Positions 13,464 through 23,265 are shown, numbered from the stretch's first letter. The stretch: 64,000 nucleotides of DNA from Dysgonamonadaceae bacterium (GCA_031253625.1 JAIRVZ010000092.1:1-64000), one strand, 5' to 3'. The notes: a model not told the origin generated them from the sequence alone. Program-made: numbers and translations.

Positions 13464-14993
13464 TTATGCTTTAATCAGCTTGTATTTCGGAACCAATGTT
13501 TTCATTACCGACCAACCGATAAGGTAAGCCACAGCACAGAAACAGAACATGATAAAATATCCGGCAGGTTTGCCTTCAAATCCTAAAAATTGCATGGGCA
13601 TTCTCACATATTCCGCACCTTTTTCAAGAAGTTCTTTTGTCATTTCTACCACTTTCCCATCTACAATTGTGGTTCCTGATGCATAAGTAAACAGTTTACC
13701 GGCAGAAAACTGAAGAAAGAAAGAACCCAATCCACCTGCCATACCACCTATGCCAATAACCGTTGCTACTGCTCCTTTGGGGAACATATCACCGATGGTG
13801 TTAAAGAGGTTTGCGCTCCATGATTGATGCGCTGCGCCTGCCAAAGCAATAAGGATGACAGGAAGCCATGCAGCATTTTGCCCCAACGAAGGCTCAAAAT
13901 AGTTTGCCAAAGGCTGAACAACGAGTACCAAAAGTGGAACAAAGGCAAATATAAGCATTGCTTTCATACGCGCCGCATAAGGATTTTGTCCCGAACGATT
14001 GATAAATATAGTAGGTAATTTTCCCCCATAAATCGAAAGGAAAGTAACTATGGCATAAAGCGTGAAAATCAGCACTTGTCCAAGTCCCTGTGTTGTCTTG
14101 ATGTCAAATTGTGCTCTGAGATAAAGAGGAACCCAAAATAGGAAGAACCACCATACACCGTCGGTCATAAATTTCCCGAAAGCAAACGACCATGTTTGTT
14201 TATATTTGAAACATTGTCCCCACGAAAGCTTTTTCTCGTTTTCTTGCTCTGTTTTTATTACTTTTTCTTCCGCTTTGTCTTGCTCAATATACTCAAGTTC
14301 TACTTCATTTACACGTTCGCTTTTAGAGGGTTCATCATAGAGGAAAACCCAGAAACCCATCCAAATGAAACCTAAAGCTCCGATAATAATAAATGCCATT
14401 TCCCAGCCGAATGCCTTTGCCAAAGGAGGAATAGCAAACGGTGCCGCCAATGCGCCTACAGATGCACCGGCATTCCAAATGGAAGTAGCAAAAGCACGGT
14501 CCTTCTTTGGAAAATATTCGGTAGTAGTTTTAATAGCAGCAGGGAAATTACCCGATTCTCCCAAAGCCAATATACAACGTGCTACGATAAATGTCCACAG
14601 ACCTACGGTAGATATTACAAGCGCTACATCTCCGGTAGCTTTAGCAAGTTCAGCGGCACTTCCAAGTCCTACCCACCATTCTGTGACAACTCCGCAAAAA
14701 GCATGCAAACATGCACCTACCGACCATACACCGATAGCCCAAAGGAATCCTTTTTTAGTTCCCAGCCAATCCACTAAACGACCTGCAAACAGATAACACA
14801 CGGCATAAAACAGCGAAAATATAGCTGTAATCAAACCGTATACTTTATCGTCAAAATGGAATTCCGGCCTGATGAATTCATCCCAAGTGAGCGTAAGCAC
14901 CTGCCGGTCGAGATAGTTAATCGTGATGGTGGCGAAAAGTAAAATTACAATCGTCCATCTGAAATTAGTCATTTTCTGATTAGTTTTGTTCAT
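13464..14993 (-). CDS. MFS transporter, probable hexuronate transporter
   Basis: NYLDRQVLTLTWDEF; RCILALGESGNFPAAIKTTTEYFPKKDRAFATSIWNAGASVGA. Confidence 0.9.
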   Translation of the reverse strand: MNKTNQKMTNFRWTIVILLFATITINYLDRQVLTLTWDEFIRPEFHFDDKVYGLITAIFSLFYAVCYLFAGRLVDWLGTKKGFLWAIGVWSVGACLHAFCGVVTEWWVGLGSAAELAKATGDVALVISTVGLWTFIVARCILALGESGNFPAAIKTTTEYFPKKDRAFATSIWNAGASVGALAAPFAIPPLAKAFGWEMAFIIIGALGFIWMGFWVFLYDEPSKSERVNEVELEYIEQDKAEEKVIKTEQENEKKLSWGQCFKYKQTWSFAFGKFMTDGVWWFFLFWVPLYLRAQFDIKTTQGLGQVLIFTLYAIVTFLSIYGGKLPTIFINRSGQNPYAARMKAMLIFAFVPLLVLVVQPLANYFEPSLGQNAAWLPVILIALAGAAHQSWSANLFNTIGDMFPKGAVATVIGIGGMAGGLGSFFLQFSAGKLFTYASGTTIVDGKVVEMTKELLEKGAEYVRMPMQFLGFEGKPAGYFIMFCFCAVAYLIGWSVMKTLVPKYKLIKA

Positions 14994-15029
14994 GATATTA
15001 AATATTAATGATAATTGACTTAACAGTAA

Positions 15030-15698
15030 TTATTTACGAACTTGATTGATAATTGCAAATACATTTTTACACAGTTGCGTAATTTTTCCCCATTCTTTAG
15101 CAGCCAACACATCGGCAGGAAAAAGATTGGAACCCATGCCTACGCAAGTAACTCCCGCATCGAACCATGATTTCAGATTCGCCTCTTCGGGTTTAACGCC
15201 TCCGGTTACCATCAGCATAGACCAAGGCATCGGTGCTTTCAGTCCTTTTACAAAGTTAGGTCCTAAAACGTCGCCCGGAAATACTTTGCAAATATCGCAT
15301 CCCATTTCTTGAGCAAAACCAACTTCCGAAACAGAACCACATCCGGGAGAGTAAGGAATAAGCCTCCTGTTAGCTACTTTAGCAATTTCGGGGTTAAACA
15401 AAGGCCCGACGATAAAATTGGCTCCCAACTGAATATAGAGCGCAGCGGTTGGCGCATCTACAATAGAGCCTATACCCATAATCATTTCGGGACATTCTTT
15501 AGCCGCAAATTTTACTAATTCTCCGAAAACTTCGTGAGCAAATTCGCCTCTGTTTGTAAATTCAAAGGCTCTCACACCACCTTCGTAGCAGGCTTTCACT
15601 ACATTTTTTGCAATTTCTACATCTTTATTGTAGAAAACAGGAACCATTCCTGTGGTCGCCATAGCGTTTAAAACTTGTATTTTATTAAATCGTGCCAT
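15030..15698 (-). CDS. eda: 2-dehydro-3-deoxyphosphogluconate (KDPG) aldolase family protein
   Basis: [36 protein letters not shown]; uronate operon context. Confidence 0.92.
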   Translation of the reverse strand: MARFNKIQVLNAMATTGMVPVFYNKDVEIAKNVVKACYEGGVRAFEFTNRGEFAHEVFGELVKFAAKECPEMIMGIGSIVDAPTAALYIQLGANFIVGPLFNPEIAKVANRRLIPYSPGCGSVSEVGFAQEMGCDICKVFPGDVLGPNFVKGLKAPMPWSMLMVTGGVKPEEANLKSWFDAGVTCVGMGSNLFPADVLAAKEWGKITQLCKNVFAIINQVRK

Positions 15699-15710
15699 AA
15701 TTTATTTTTT

Positions 15711-16152
15711 ATAAGTGAAAAACGAAAAGTGAAAAGTGAAAAATTATTTTTTGTCTTTTTTATTATTTTCTTTAGCGGTCTTAATAGAAGATACTAAGAT
15801 ATAGATTAATTCAGAGCAGTCTGAAGTACATAGAATCATCAATATATTTAGTATCAAATAATAGAGAAATCCAATAATCAGATTCATTAGCCTCTTTAAG
15901 AGAGATACTCAATTTATGGATAAAATCATCTTTGCTTTGTCCAAATTCAGCTTCTCTGATTAAGGCTCCAATTGCGGTTCCACTGCGAAGCACTTGTTTA
16001 GAAAGCACATACTCGCTTTTTTCTTTTTGTAAGTATTGAGCCAATTTAACTACTCTAATAGCAAAAGAATAACTTTTTGTTTTCAGTATAGAATCTGTCT
16101 TATTATACATAAAATCTTAATTTTTCACTTTTCACTTTTCGTTTTTCACTTA
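15711..16152. repeat. Perfect 35-bp terminal inverted repeats bracketing a four-helix-bundle ORF
   Basis: ATAAGTGAAAAACGAAAAGTGAAAAGTGAAAAATT at 15711-15745; exact reverse complement at about 16118-16152. Confidence 0.85.
15744..16110 (-). pseudogene. four-helix-bundle protein (23S rRNA intervening-sequence/avd-like family), apparent C-terminal frameshift
   Basis: IRVVKLAQYLQKEKSEYVLSKQVLRSGTAIGALIREAEFGQSKDDFIHKLSISLKEANESDYWI; the tail ELIYILVSSIKTAKENNKKDKK continues in another frame after the premature stop at 15811. Confidence 0.75.
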
Positions 16153-16932
16153 TTTAGGTTGTTTGCCAATATAAGCCAAAATTCCTCCATCTACATAAAG
16201 GATGTGACCATTTACGAAATCAGATGCTGCGGATGCCAAGAACACTGCCGGGCCTTGCAAATCGTCAGTTGTCCCCCAACGGCCGGCCGGAGTTTTGGCA
16301 ATGATAAAATCATTGAAAGGATGTCCGGGCTCACGCAAAGGGGCCGTTTGAGGCGTTGCAATGTAACCGGGGCCAATGCCGTTTACTTGGATATTGTGTT
16401 CTGCCCATTCGCAAGCCAAGTTTTTAGTAAGCATTTTCAAACCTCCTTTAGCTGCGGCATAAGCAGAAACGGTTTCGCGACCCAATTCGCTCATCATAGA
16501 ACAAATATTGATAATTTTACCTCCACCGTTTTCGATCATTCCGGGAGCAACAGCTTTAGAAACGATGAATGGTCCAACCAAGTCTATATCAATAACCTGA
16601 CGGAAATCTTTAGCAGTCATTTCAATTGCAGGAATACGTTTAATGATTCCGGCATTGTTTACGAGAATATCGACAGTACCGACTTCCAACGCAATCCGGG
16701 CAACCATTTCGTAGACTTGTTCTTCGTTGGTTACGTCGCAAACATATCCATGTGCTTTGATTCCTTCCTCTTTATAGGCTGCAATGCCTTTTTGTACTAA
16801 TTCGGCATTGATGTCGTTGAAGACAATCGTTGCGCCTGCACCGTGAAGTGCTTCGGCAATAGCCATTCCGATACCATAAGAGGCACCGGTTATCAAGGCT
16901 ACTTTTCCTTTTAATGAAAATTGATTAAGCAT
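16150..16932 (-). CDS. SDR family oxidoreductase (gluconate 5-dehydrogenase / KduD-like)
   Basis: TGASYGIGMAIAEAL, NNAGI, YAAAKGGLKMLTK; operon context. Confidence 0.9.
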   Translation of the reverse strand: MLNQFSLKGKVALITGASYGIGMAIAEALHGAGATIVFNDINAELVQKGIAAYKEEGIKAHGYVCDVTNEEQVYEMVARIALEVGTVDILVNNAGIIKRIPAIEMTAKDFRQVIDIDLVGPFIVSKAVAPGMIENGGGKIINICSMMSELGRETVSAYAAAKGGLKMLTKNLACEWAEHNIQVNGIGPGYIATPQTAPLREPGHPFNDFIIAKTPAGRWGTTDDLQGPAVFLASAASDFVNGHILYVDGGILAYIGKQPK

Positions 16933-17015
16933 ATTTTCGAGTTATTATTAATTTTATTTCAACAAATTTGTGCGTCAGCTATCCTCCTTTGGAGGGGGAT
17001 AAGGGCGTACAATAA

Positions 17016-18056
17016 TTATCTTGAAACCCTTCCCGAACCGTCACCACCCATCAGGCTTTCTACTTCGGAAACAGAAACGAGGTTGAAATCGCCATAAATG
17101 GTATGTTTCAAGCAGGAGGCAGCAACTGCAAATTCCAATGCTTTTTGGTCGTTGGAAGGATAAGAAATCAATCCGTAAATCAGTCCACCCATAAAAGAGT
17201 CGCCACCACCTACGCGGTCAACAATATGGGTAATATCATAACGTTTGGATTGATATAATTTTCCGTCGGCATACAAGCAACCGCCCCAAGTGTTGTGGTT
17301 GGCATTGATTGAGCCACGCAAAGTGATGATTACTTTTTTCGCACGAGGGAATTTTTTCATCATCTGTACGCAAACCGATTCAAATTCAGCGGCATCGACT
17401 TCTCCGCCTGTGTGAGCAACATCGAATCCTTTGGGTTTGATGCCGAAAACTTTTTCAGCATCTTCTTCATTTCCAAGGATCACATCGCAACCTTCTACCA
17501 AAGCAGGCATAACTTCAGATGCCGATTTGCCGTATTTCCAAAGATTTTTGCGATAATTCAAATCTGTAGAAACCATTACACCCATTTCGTTGGCAATTTT
17601 AATGGCCTCCAAACAAGCATCGGCAGCACCTTGCGAAAGTGCAGGAGTAATACCGGTCCAATGGAACCACTGTGCATCTTTGAAGATTTCTCGCCAGTTT
17701 ACCATACCCGGTTGAATTTCAGCGATAGAAGAGTCAGCACGATCGTAAACCACTTTCGATGCACGAGCAACTGCACCTGTTTCAAGGAAATAAATACCTA
17801 CGCGATTGCCTCCGCGAATGATATTGTTTACTCCAACATTATATTTACGCAAATCGGAAATACACCATTCTGCAATGTCGTTTTTAGGCAAACGGGTTAC
17901 AAAATCAGTCGGGATGCCATAGTTTGACAACGACACGGCAACATTGGCCTCTCCTCCACCAAATGTGGCATTTAGATTGTTTGACTGAATAAATCTTTGA
18001 TAACCGGGAGTTGCCAAACGGAGCATAATCTCCCCAAAAGTTACAACTTTTTTCAT
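17016..18056 (-). CDS. kdgK: PfkB-family sugar kinase, probable 2-keto-3-deoxygluconate kinase
   Basis: FGEIMLRL, DRVGGGDSFMGGLIYGL; context. Confidence 0.88.
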   Translation of the reverse strand: MKKVVTFGEIMLRLATPGYQRFIQSNNLNATFGGGEANVAVSLSNYGIPTDFVTRLPKNDIAEWCISDLRKYNVGVNNIIRGGNRVGIYFLETGAVARASKVVYDRADSSIAEIQPGMVNWREIFKDAQWFHWTGITPALSQGAADACLEAIKIANEMGVMVSTDLNYRKNLWKYGKSASEVMPALVEGCDVILGNEEDAEKVFGIKPKGFDVAHTGGEVDAAEFESVCVQMMKKFPRAKKVIITLRGSINANHNTWGGCLYADGKLYQSKRYDITHIVDRVGGGDSFMGGLIYGLISYPSNDQKALEFAVAASCLKHTIYGDFNLVSVSEVESLMGGDGSGRVSR

Positions 18057-19463
18057 TTAGAAATTAAAGAAATTTTTAGCATTATAATAAGATACATTTT
18101 CTACTAATTTGCCGATAAATGTCAATTCGGATACTGGTAATAAACCTTGTTCCACATCATTTCCAATCAGATTACAAAGAATACGACGGAAATATTCGTG
18201 ACGCGGATAAGAGATAAAACTGCGCGAGTCGGTCAACATGCCTACAAAACGACTCAGCAAACCAAGAACCGACAACGAATTCATTTGTGCCTCCATTCCA
18301 GTTTTTTGGTCTAAGAACCACCAACCCGAACCGAATTGAATTTTTCCGGCCACCGAACCGTCTTGAAAGTTTCCAATCATCGTAGCAATCAACTCGTTGT
18401 CGCGAGGATTGAGATTATAAATAATTGTTTTTGTCAGTTTATTTTCCGTATCCAAGCGATTCAGGAATTTCGACATGTTTTTCGCAACTGTGAAATCTCC
18501 GATAGAATCAAAACCGGTATCTGCTCCTAATTGTTTGAACAGGCGAGTATTGTTGTTACGGATAGTTCCGTAGTGAAGTTGTTGTGTCCAACCTTTTTCC
18601 CAATCCATAACGGCAAATTCAACCATCATGGCTGATTTGAATTTCAGGATTTCTTCGTTCGACAATTTTTTGCCGCCATACACTTTATTGAATATCGCTT
18701 CAATTTCTGCTTCGGTATAATCTTCTGCATAAAATTCTTCGATTCCGTGGTCGGATAATTTACATCCTACCGATGCGAAGAAATCGTGACGCACGCGAAG
18801 TGCTTGTAACAAATCGGCAAAATTACTGATGGAAACACCCGAAGCTTCGGATAATTTCTCAACGTAAGCGCGGAAATCGGCAGGGATTTCTACCGCCATC
18901 GCTTTATCCGGACGCCAAGTAGGAAGTACTTTTACGCTGAATCCTTCGTTTTTCAATGCAATATGATGTTCCAAAGAATCTACAGGGTCGTCAGTCGTGC
19001 AAACAGACTCCACGTTGTAGTGTTTCATCAAACCGCGGGCAGAAAATTCGGGAGTACGCAATTTCGCGGTACATTCGTCATAAATTTCTTTAGCTGTTTC
19101 GGGTTTAAGGACTTTAGTTACACCAAAAGCAGATTTCAATTCTAAATGTGTCCAATGATACAATGGGTTACGCATGGTGTAAGGAACTGTTTCTGCCCAT
19201 TTTTCAAATTTTTCCCAGTCGCTTGTATCTTTTCCAGTGCAAAAACGTTCGGCGACACCATTAGTACGCATGGCACGCCACTTGTAATGGTCGCCTTCCA
19301 ACCAGATTTGGCCAAGGTTATCAAACTTACGATCTTTTGCGATATGCTCCGGATTCAAATGACAATGATAGTCGATGATCGGTAATCTTTTAGAATGTTC
19401 GTGATAAAGAAATTGTGCTGTCTCCGTTTGCAAAACGAAGTTGTCGTCCATGAATGTTTTCAT
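18057..19463 (-). CDS. uxaC: glucuronate isomerase
   Basis: MDDNFVLQTETAQFLYHEHSKRLPIIDYHCHL; full-length UxaC. Confidence 0.97.
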   Translation of the reverse strand: MKTFMDDNFVLQTETAQFLYHEHSKRLPIIDYHCHLNPEHIAKDRKFDNLGQIWLEGDHYKWRAMRTNGVAERFCTGKDTSDWEKFEKWAETVPYTMRNPLYHWTHLELKSAFGVTKVLKPETAKEIYDECTAKLRTPEFSARGLMKHYNVESVCTTDDPVDSLEHHIALKNEGFSVKVLPTWRPDKAMAVEIPADFRAYVEKLSEASGVSISNFADLLQALRVRHDFFASVGCKLSDHGIEEFYAEDYTEAEIEAIFNKVYGGKKLSNEEILKFKSAMMVEFAVMDWEKGWTQQLHYGTIRNNNTRLFKQLGADTGFDSIGDFTVAKNMSKFLNRLDTENKLTKTIIYNLNPRDNELIATMIGNFQDGSVAGKIQFGSGWWFLDQKTGMEAQMNSLSVLGLLSRFVGMLTDSRSFISYPRHEYFRRILCNLIGNDVEQGLLPVSELTFIGKLVENVSYYNAKNFFNF

Positions 19464-19480
19464 ACTTATAAAAATTTTAT

Positions 19481-19563
19481 AAGTGAAAAACGAAAAGTGA
19501 AAAGTGAAAAAATATTTTTAGCGCAATTAAATTTTTCACTTTTCGTTTTTCACTTTTCACTTA
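19481..19563. repeat. Solo GTGAAAAACGAAAAGTGAAAA inverted repeat (hairpin)
   Basis: Same motif as the repeats at 15711/16118, here with a short loop and no ORF. Confidence 0.8.
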
Positions 19564-20403
19564 TTTAAGTTTGTCTGCTGTAAATGTATCCATATCATTG
19601 TAATCTAAATTCTCGCCACACATTGCCCAAATGAAAGTATAATTACTTGTTCCGGCAGCGGAGTGAATCGACCAAGAAGGAGAAATCACAGCTTGCTCGT
19701 TGCCCATAAAAATATGGCGAGTCTCTTGTGGTTCGCCCATAAAGTGGCAAACAGCCTGTTCTGCAGGTACTTTGAAATAAAAATAAGCCTCCATACGACG
19801 AGAATGCGTATGAGGAGGCATCGTATTCCAAGCACTTCCCGGTTGAATTTCGGTCATACCCATTTGTAATTGGCAACAAGGCAATATTTCGCTCAAAATC
19901 AACTGATTCAAGATACGCTTGTTACAAGTTTCCGCAGCACCCAAATCTTTTACTCTTCTCATTTCGGAAGTGATTTTTGCCGAAGGATAAGCAACGTGAG
20001 CGGGAGAAGACGCAATATAATACTTGGCAGGATTCGCCTTATCATTACTTTTGAAAACAACTTCTTTCGCACCACGACCGACATAAAGTGCATCTTTGAA
20101 AGTCATCGGAAAATCTTTGCCATCTACCGTAACCACACCGTTGCCTTCTATACAAACTACGCCTACCTCGCGACGTTCGCAGAAATATTCGGAACGGATT
20201 AAATCGACGGTTTCTAATTTCAGAGCCTCGTTTACAGGAAGAATTCCTCCAATAATCAAGCGATCATTGTGCGTATAAGTCAATAATACTTCGTCGGCAG
20301 CAAATAATTTTTCGACTAAAAATTCTTTACGCAATTGTGTTGTGTCGTAATGTTTCACGTCGTTGGGATGCGTTCCCCAACGTTCTTCAATCGTTGTTTT
20401 CAT
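19561..20403 (-). CDS. kduI: 5-dehydro-4-deoxy-D-glucuronate isomerase
   Basis: RWGTHPNDVKHYDTTQLRKEFLVEKLF; MPPHTHSRRMEAYFYF. Confidence 0.97.
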   Translation of the reverse strand: MKTTIEERWGTHPNDVKHYDTTQLRKEFLVEKLFAADEVLLTYTHNDRLIIGGILPVNEALKLETVDLIRSEYFCERREVGVVCIEGNGVVTVDGKDFPMTFKDALYVGRGAKEVVFKSNDKANPAKYYIASSPAHVAYPSAKITSEMRRVKDLGAAETCNKRILNQLILSEILPCCQLQMGMTEIQPGSAWNTMPPHTHSRRMEAYFYFKVPAEQAVCHFMGEPQETRHIFMGNEQAVISPSWSIHSAAGTSNYTFIWAMCGENLDYNDMDTFTADKLK

Positions 20404-20619
20404 TTTTAACTTTCAACTCTCCACTTATTTAATCTTGTTAAAACTTCATCAATTACTTAGTGCGGCAAAGATAGCTAAAATAACAATGGCCTACTATACT
20501 TCAAGTCTTCTTTGAGGTTATCACGACACAAATATAATACAATATTTTCGAACTGTGTGCGTAAACAGTTGAAATATGTTCGACTATGGAATTTTGTTGG
20601 TGCGAGTATGGGAGCGGAG

Positions 20620-21159
20620 TTATATTTTACTTTTTGTTATCAAATCAAATTTAAATAGTGATGTTATGTTATTTTTAAAATCAACCGGACTTTCCTGTTT
20701 ATAGATAGTCATTGGAATAATTCTATCAACAGAATCCTTATGATCAATAAAAATTCTACTAACGCCATGATGGATTATTCCGCCAGGAGTTTGTAGACTA
20801 TCTTTTTCTATAATCCATTCAGATAAATACGAGTCTGTTTGAAAAAAATCTTTTTTACTCCTTTTGGTTAATTCAAAAGCAATTTGATAGCAACAACAAG
20901 ATGTATCAACAACTGAAATTTCCTTCCCCGATTCATCCAATGCAAAACGCCAACATCTTTCTAACCATGCTTTTTCAATAGGAAAAGTTAAAGAATCATT
21001 AAAGGAATGAATGTTTTTTATTTGATACTCTTTAATAAATACATTTCTTTCTTTTGATTCTTGAATATCCTTTGAAACACCCATTTGTCCTTTGTAATCA
21101 ATGTTACATGCACTCATTAAAAGAATAAAAACTGTGATTGTATTTAAATATTTTTTCAT
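20620..21159 (-). CDS. lipoprotein, third gene of module 1 (candidate immunity/partner)
   Basis: Lipobox FILLMSAC; ATGA overlap with the upstream gene. Confidence 0.6.
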   Translation of the reverse strand: MKKYLNTITVFILLMSACNIDYKGQMGVSKDIQESKERNVFIKEYQIKNIHSFNDSLTFPIEKAWLERCWRFALDESGKEISVVDTSCCCYQIAFELTKRSKKDFFQTDSYLSEWIIEKDSLQTPGGIIHHGVSRIFIDHKDSVDRIIPMTIYKQESPVDFKNNITSLFKFDLITKSKI

Positions 21160-21827
21160 TTTTTTTCTTCATTTGGATTTTCCGGCAATGTCGGAATGAT
21201 TTTTTCTTTATTGTTATTCTCAATCTGATTAAACCTGCTATTGGGAGTTGAGGGAAGAGATCCCTTAATACCATCATCGCTATCTACATAAATATACCCG
21301 GGGTCTAAACCCACCGCTTTTAATCCTTCAGAGACAACATCGGCACAATTATTGAATATAGCATTGTACCAACTTTTTGCGGATTCAAGTGATTTAGATT
21401 TTGCAGCATCATCTTGTATAGCATCTGTTGAAAATCGAACATTTTGAGTGTATCCTCCAGATAATCCATCATTGAAAAATTCATTTATTGTTTTAAATTT
21501 CTTATCTGAAGATAAAGATGGACCACCCGTTAACTCATTAGAATACCACTGATCTTTTTGCCTTCCATCTTTTGAGATATACGTCCATCCTGTTTTATCA
21601 TTCCCAACTAAAATTGCCGTGTGTCCATGATTTTTTCCTGCACTTTGTGCTCCATTGGGATTATTAATGACAACAATATCTCTTCCATCGGGATCAATCG
21701 CATTAATGGGATTATTCGCACAATAAGCATACGGTGAAATAGGATAATATCCATGTGCCAAATTTACTGAAAATAAAAATGCAATGCAAATGATTGCAAT
21801 AGTAACAAAAAATTGTTTTGTTTTCAT
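21156..21827 (-). CDS. secreted protein: signal peptide + minimal RHS-core tip + C-terminal papain/NlpC-like domain
   Basis: SPYAYCANNPINAIDPDGRD follows the signal peptide; HGHTAILVGNDKTGWTYIS ... NNCADVVSEGLKAVG. Confidence 0.65.
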   Translation of the reverse strand: MKTKQFFVTIAIICIAFLFSVNLAHGYYPISPYAYCANNPINAIDPDGRDIVVINNPNGAQSAGKNHGHTAILVGNDKTGWTYISKDGRQKDQWYSNELTGGPSLSSDKKFKTINEFFNDGLSGGYTQNVRFSTDAIQDDAAKSKSLESAKSWYNAIFNNCADVVSEGLKAVGLDPGYIYVDSDDGIKGSLPSTPNSRFNQIENNNKEKIIPTLPENPNEEKK

Positions 21828-21850
21828 AACTTCAAAATTTTAAATGTTTT

Positions 21851-22939
21851 TTATTCTGTTTGTAATTTTATTGTTTGTTTTCTCTTTGCCTCTTCTCCAA
21901 CTTTATCAAGTTTATTGCTTAACTCTTCACTCATTTGTTCCCAACCCAACCGTTCCAATTCGGTAGAAATCTCTTTCAATTTACTTTCAAGAAATAAAGT
22001 ATATTCATCTATCACATATTCATTATACGCTAAATATTTCATATAGACTACTTCGAGAGATTTTCCTTTAATTATAAGTGCTTTAGGATGTTGAGGATAA
22101 TATTCTAATGATTTATTGACACATAACCATGTAAAATCGTCATAAACCCGATATTTATTCCAATATCCGAATGCAAGGTCAGCAAGTTGAGAGGCAACTG
22201 TTTCCTTTGCAGTCAAAGGATGAAGATAAATCTTATTTTCAATCGCCTTTTCGGTTATTTCAAAGTTTTCTTTAATCCAAAATTCAGGGGTCAGTTGATG
22301 TGTTGTAAGTTCTACGTTTACCCAATCTTCAGGGAAAAAATTATCTTCATCACGATAGCGGATAAATACATGCTGAGGTGCGTATGTAATGTATGCTTCC
22401 GCATCAATAGCCTCGGCAAGCACTCTGTAATACATGGGCAGAGAGCGACATTGCCCGCTGTGTGTCTGCATAACACCGGTTACAAATTGCTTGGTAAAAT
22501 CCTCTGTTGCTTCAGTATCGTTAAAATTGTATGTAAATGGTTTATAACCATTGCCGGAATAAGGGCGGAAAAAATATTCAATAAGTGCCAAATTTTTAGC
22601 AGTCTTGTATTTTTCCATTTGATTTGCCCTTATAAATCTTTTGACGAAGTTAGCGGCAGAATCTATCGTATTACAATATTTTTCATAATTCAGTTTTCCA
22701 TCGAGATAAGCCCATTCGGCAAGAAAAACAGCACGTTTGATGCTCAAAGATTGCTTACCGTCGAGCATATCGGATATTTCGAGATATGCGGCATTATATA
22801 ATGAACTTTGTGTTTCTATTTGAACACCATCAGTGAGTTCCGGTGGAATTGATGCTTGCGCTTGCGCATTGCTGACAAATGTTACTAAGATAAAGCTTGT
22901 TGTGTAAACTGCTACTAAAAATTTCTTTAATATATTCAT
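21851..22939 (-). CDS. exported transglutaminase-like protein (module 1)
   Basis: THSGQCRSLPMYYRVLAEA, APQHVFIRYRDEDN, WVNVELTTHQ fit a Cys-His-acid triad; paralog of 58830-59930. Confidence 0.7.
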   Translation of the reverse strand: MNILKKFLVAVYTTSFILVTFVSNAQAQASIPPELTDGVQIETQSSLYNAAYLEISDMLDGKQSLSIKRAVFLAEWAYLDGKLNYEKYCNTIDSAANFVKRFIRANQMEKYKTAKNLALIEYFFRPYSGNGYKPFTYNFNDTEATEDFTKQFVTGVMQTHSGQCRSLPMYYRVLAEAIDAEAYITYAPQHVFIRYRDEDNFFPEDWVNVELTTHQLTPEFWIKENFEITEKAIENKIYLHPLTAKETVASQLADLAFGYWNKYRVYDDFTWLCVNKSLEYYPQHPKALIIKGKSLEVVYMKYLAYNEYVIDEYTLFLESKLKEISTELERLGWEQMSEELSNKLDKVGEEAKRKQTIKLQTE

Positions 22940-22992
22940 AGTAATGACTCTTTATAAAATTAATAGACAAAAAAAAGCGGACTTAAATATCC

Positions 22993-23104
22993 GCTTTATG
23001 AGGTCTTCGACTACCTGTTATTTCAAATAAGTAAATCCGCATTGCTACGGCATTTATACTTATTCTCGAAATAACCTTTTGAAAGTGTCGAAGTTTCATA
23101 AAGC
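22993..23104. other. Long imperfect inverted repeat / structured element upstream of module 1
   Basis: GCTTTATGAGGTCTTCGAC ... GTCGAAGTTTCATAAAGC plus an inner pair GTTATTTC...AAGTAAAT / ATTTATACTT...GAAATAAC. Confidence 0.6.
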
Positions 23105-23265
23105 AAGAATATAGCAAAACGCTATTTTATATATGTCTTATATAGTGCTTATTAGCACTGAATTTGTTTTTATATCATAATGTCATTGATTATTTATGTA
23201 AAGTGCAAATGTATTATTTTTTTCTTCACAAAACACATTCTCATTGTAATTTCTTTAAGTCTATA

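Noticed and set aside
20404-20620. Possible attC-like site after module 1
   Set aside because: No two-arm inverted repeat with paired cores found downstream of the module 1 lipoprotein gene.
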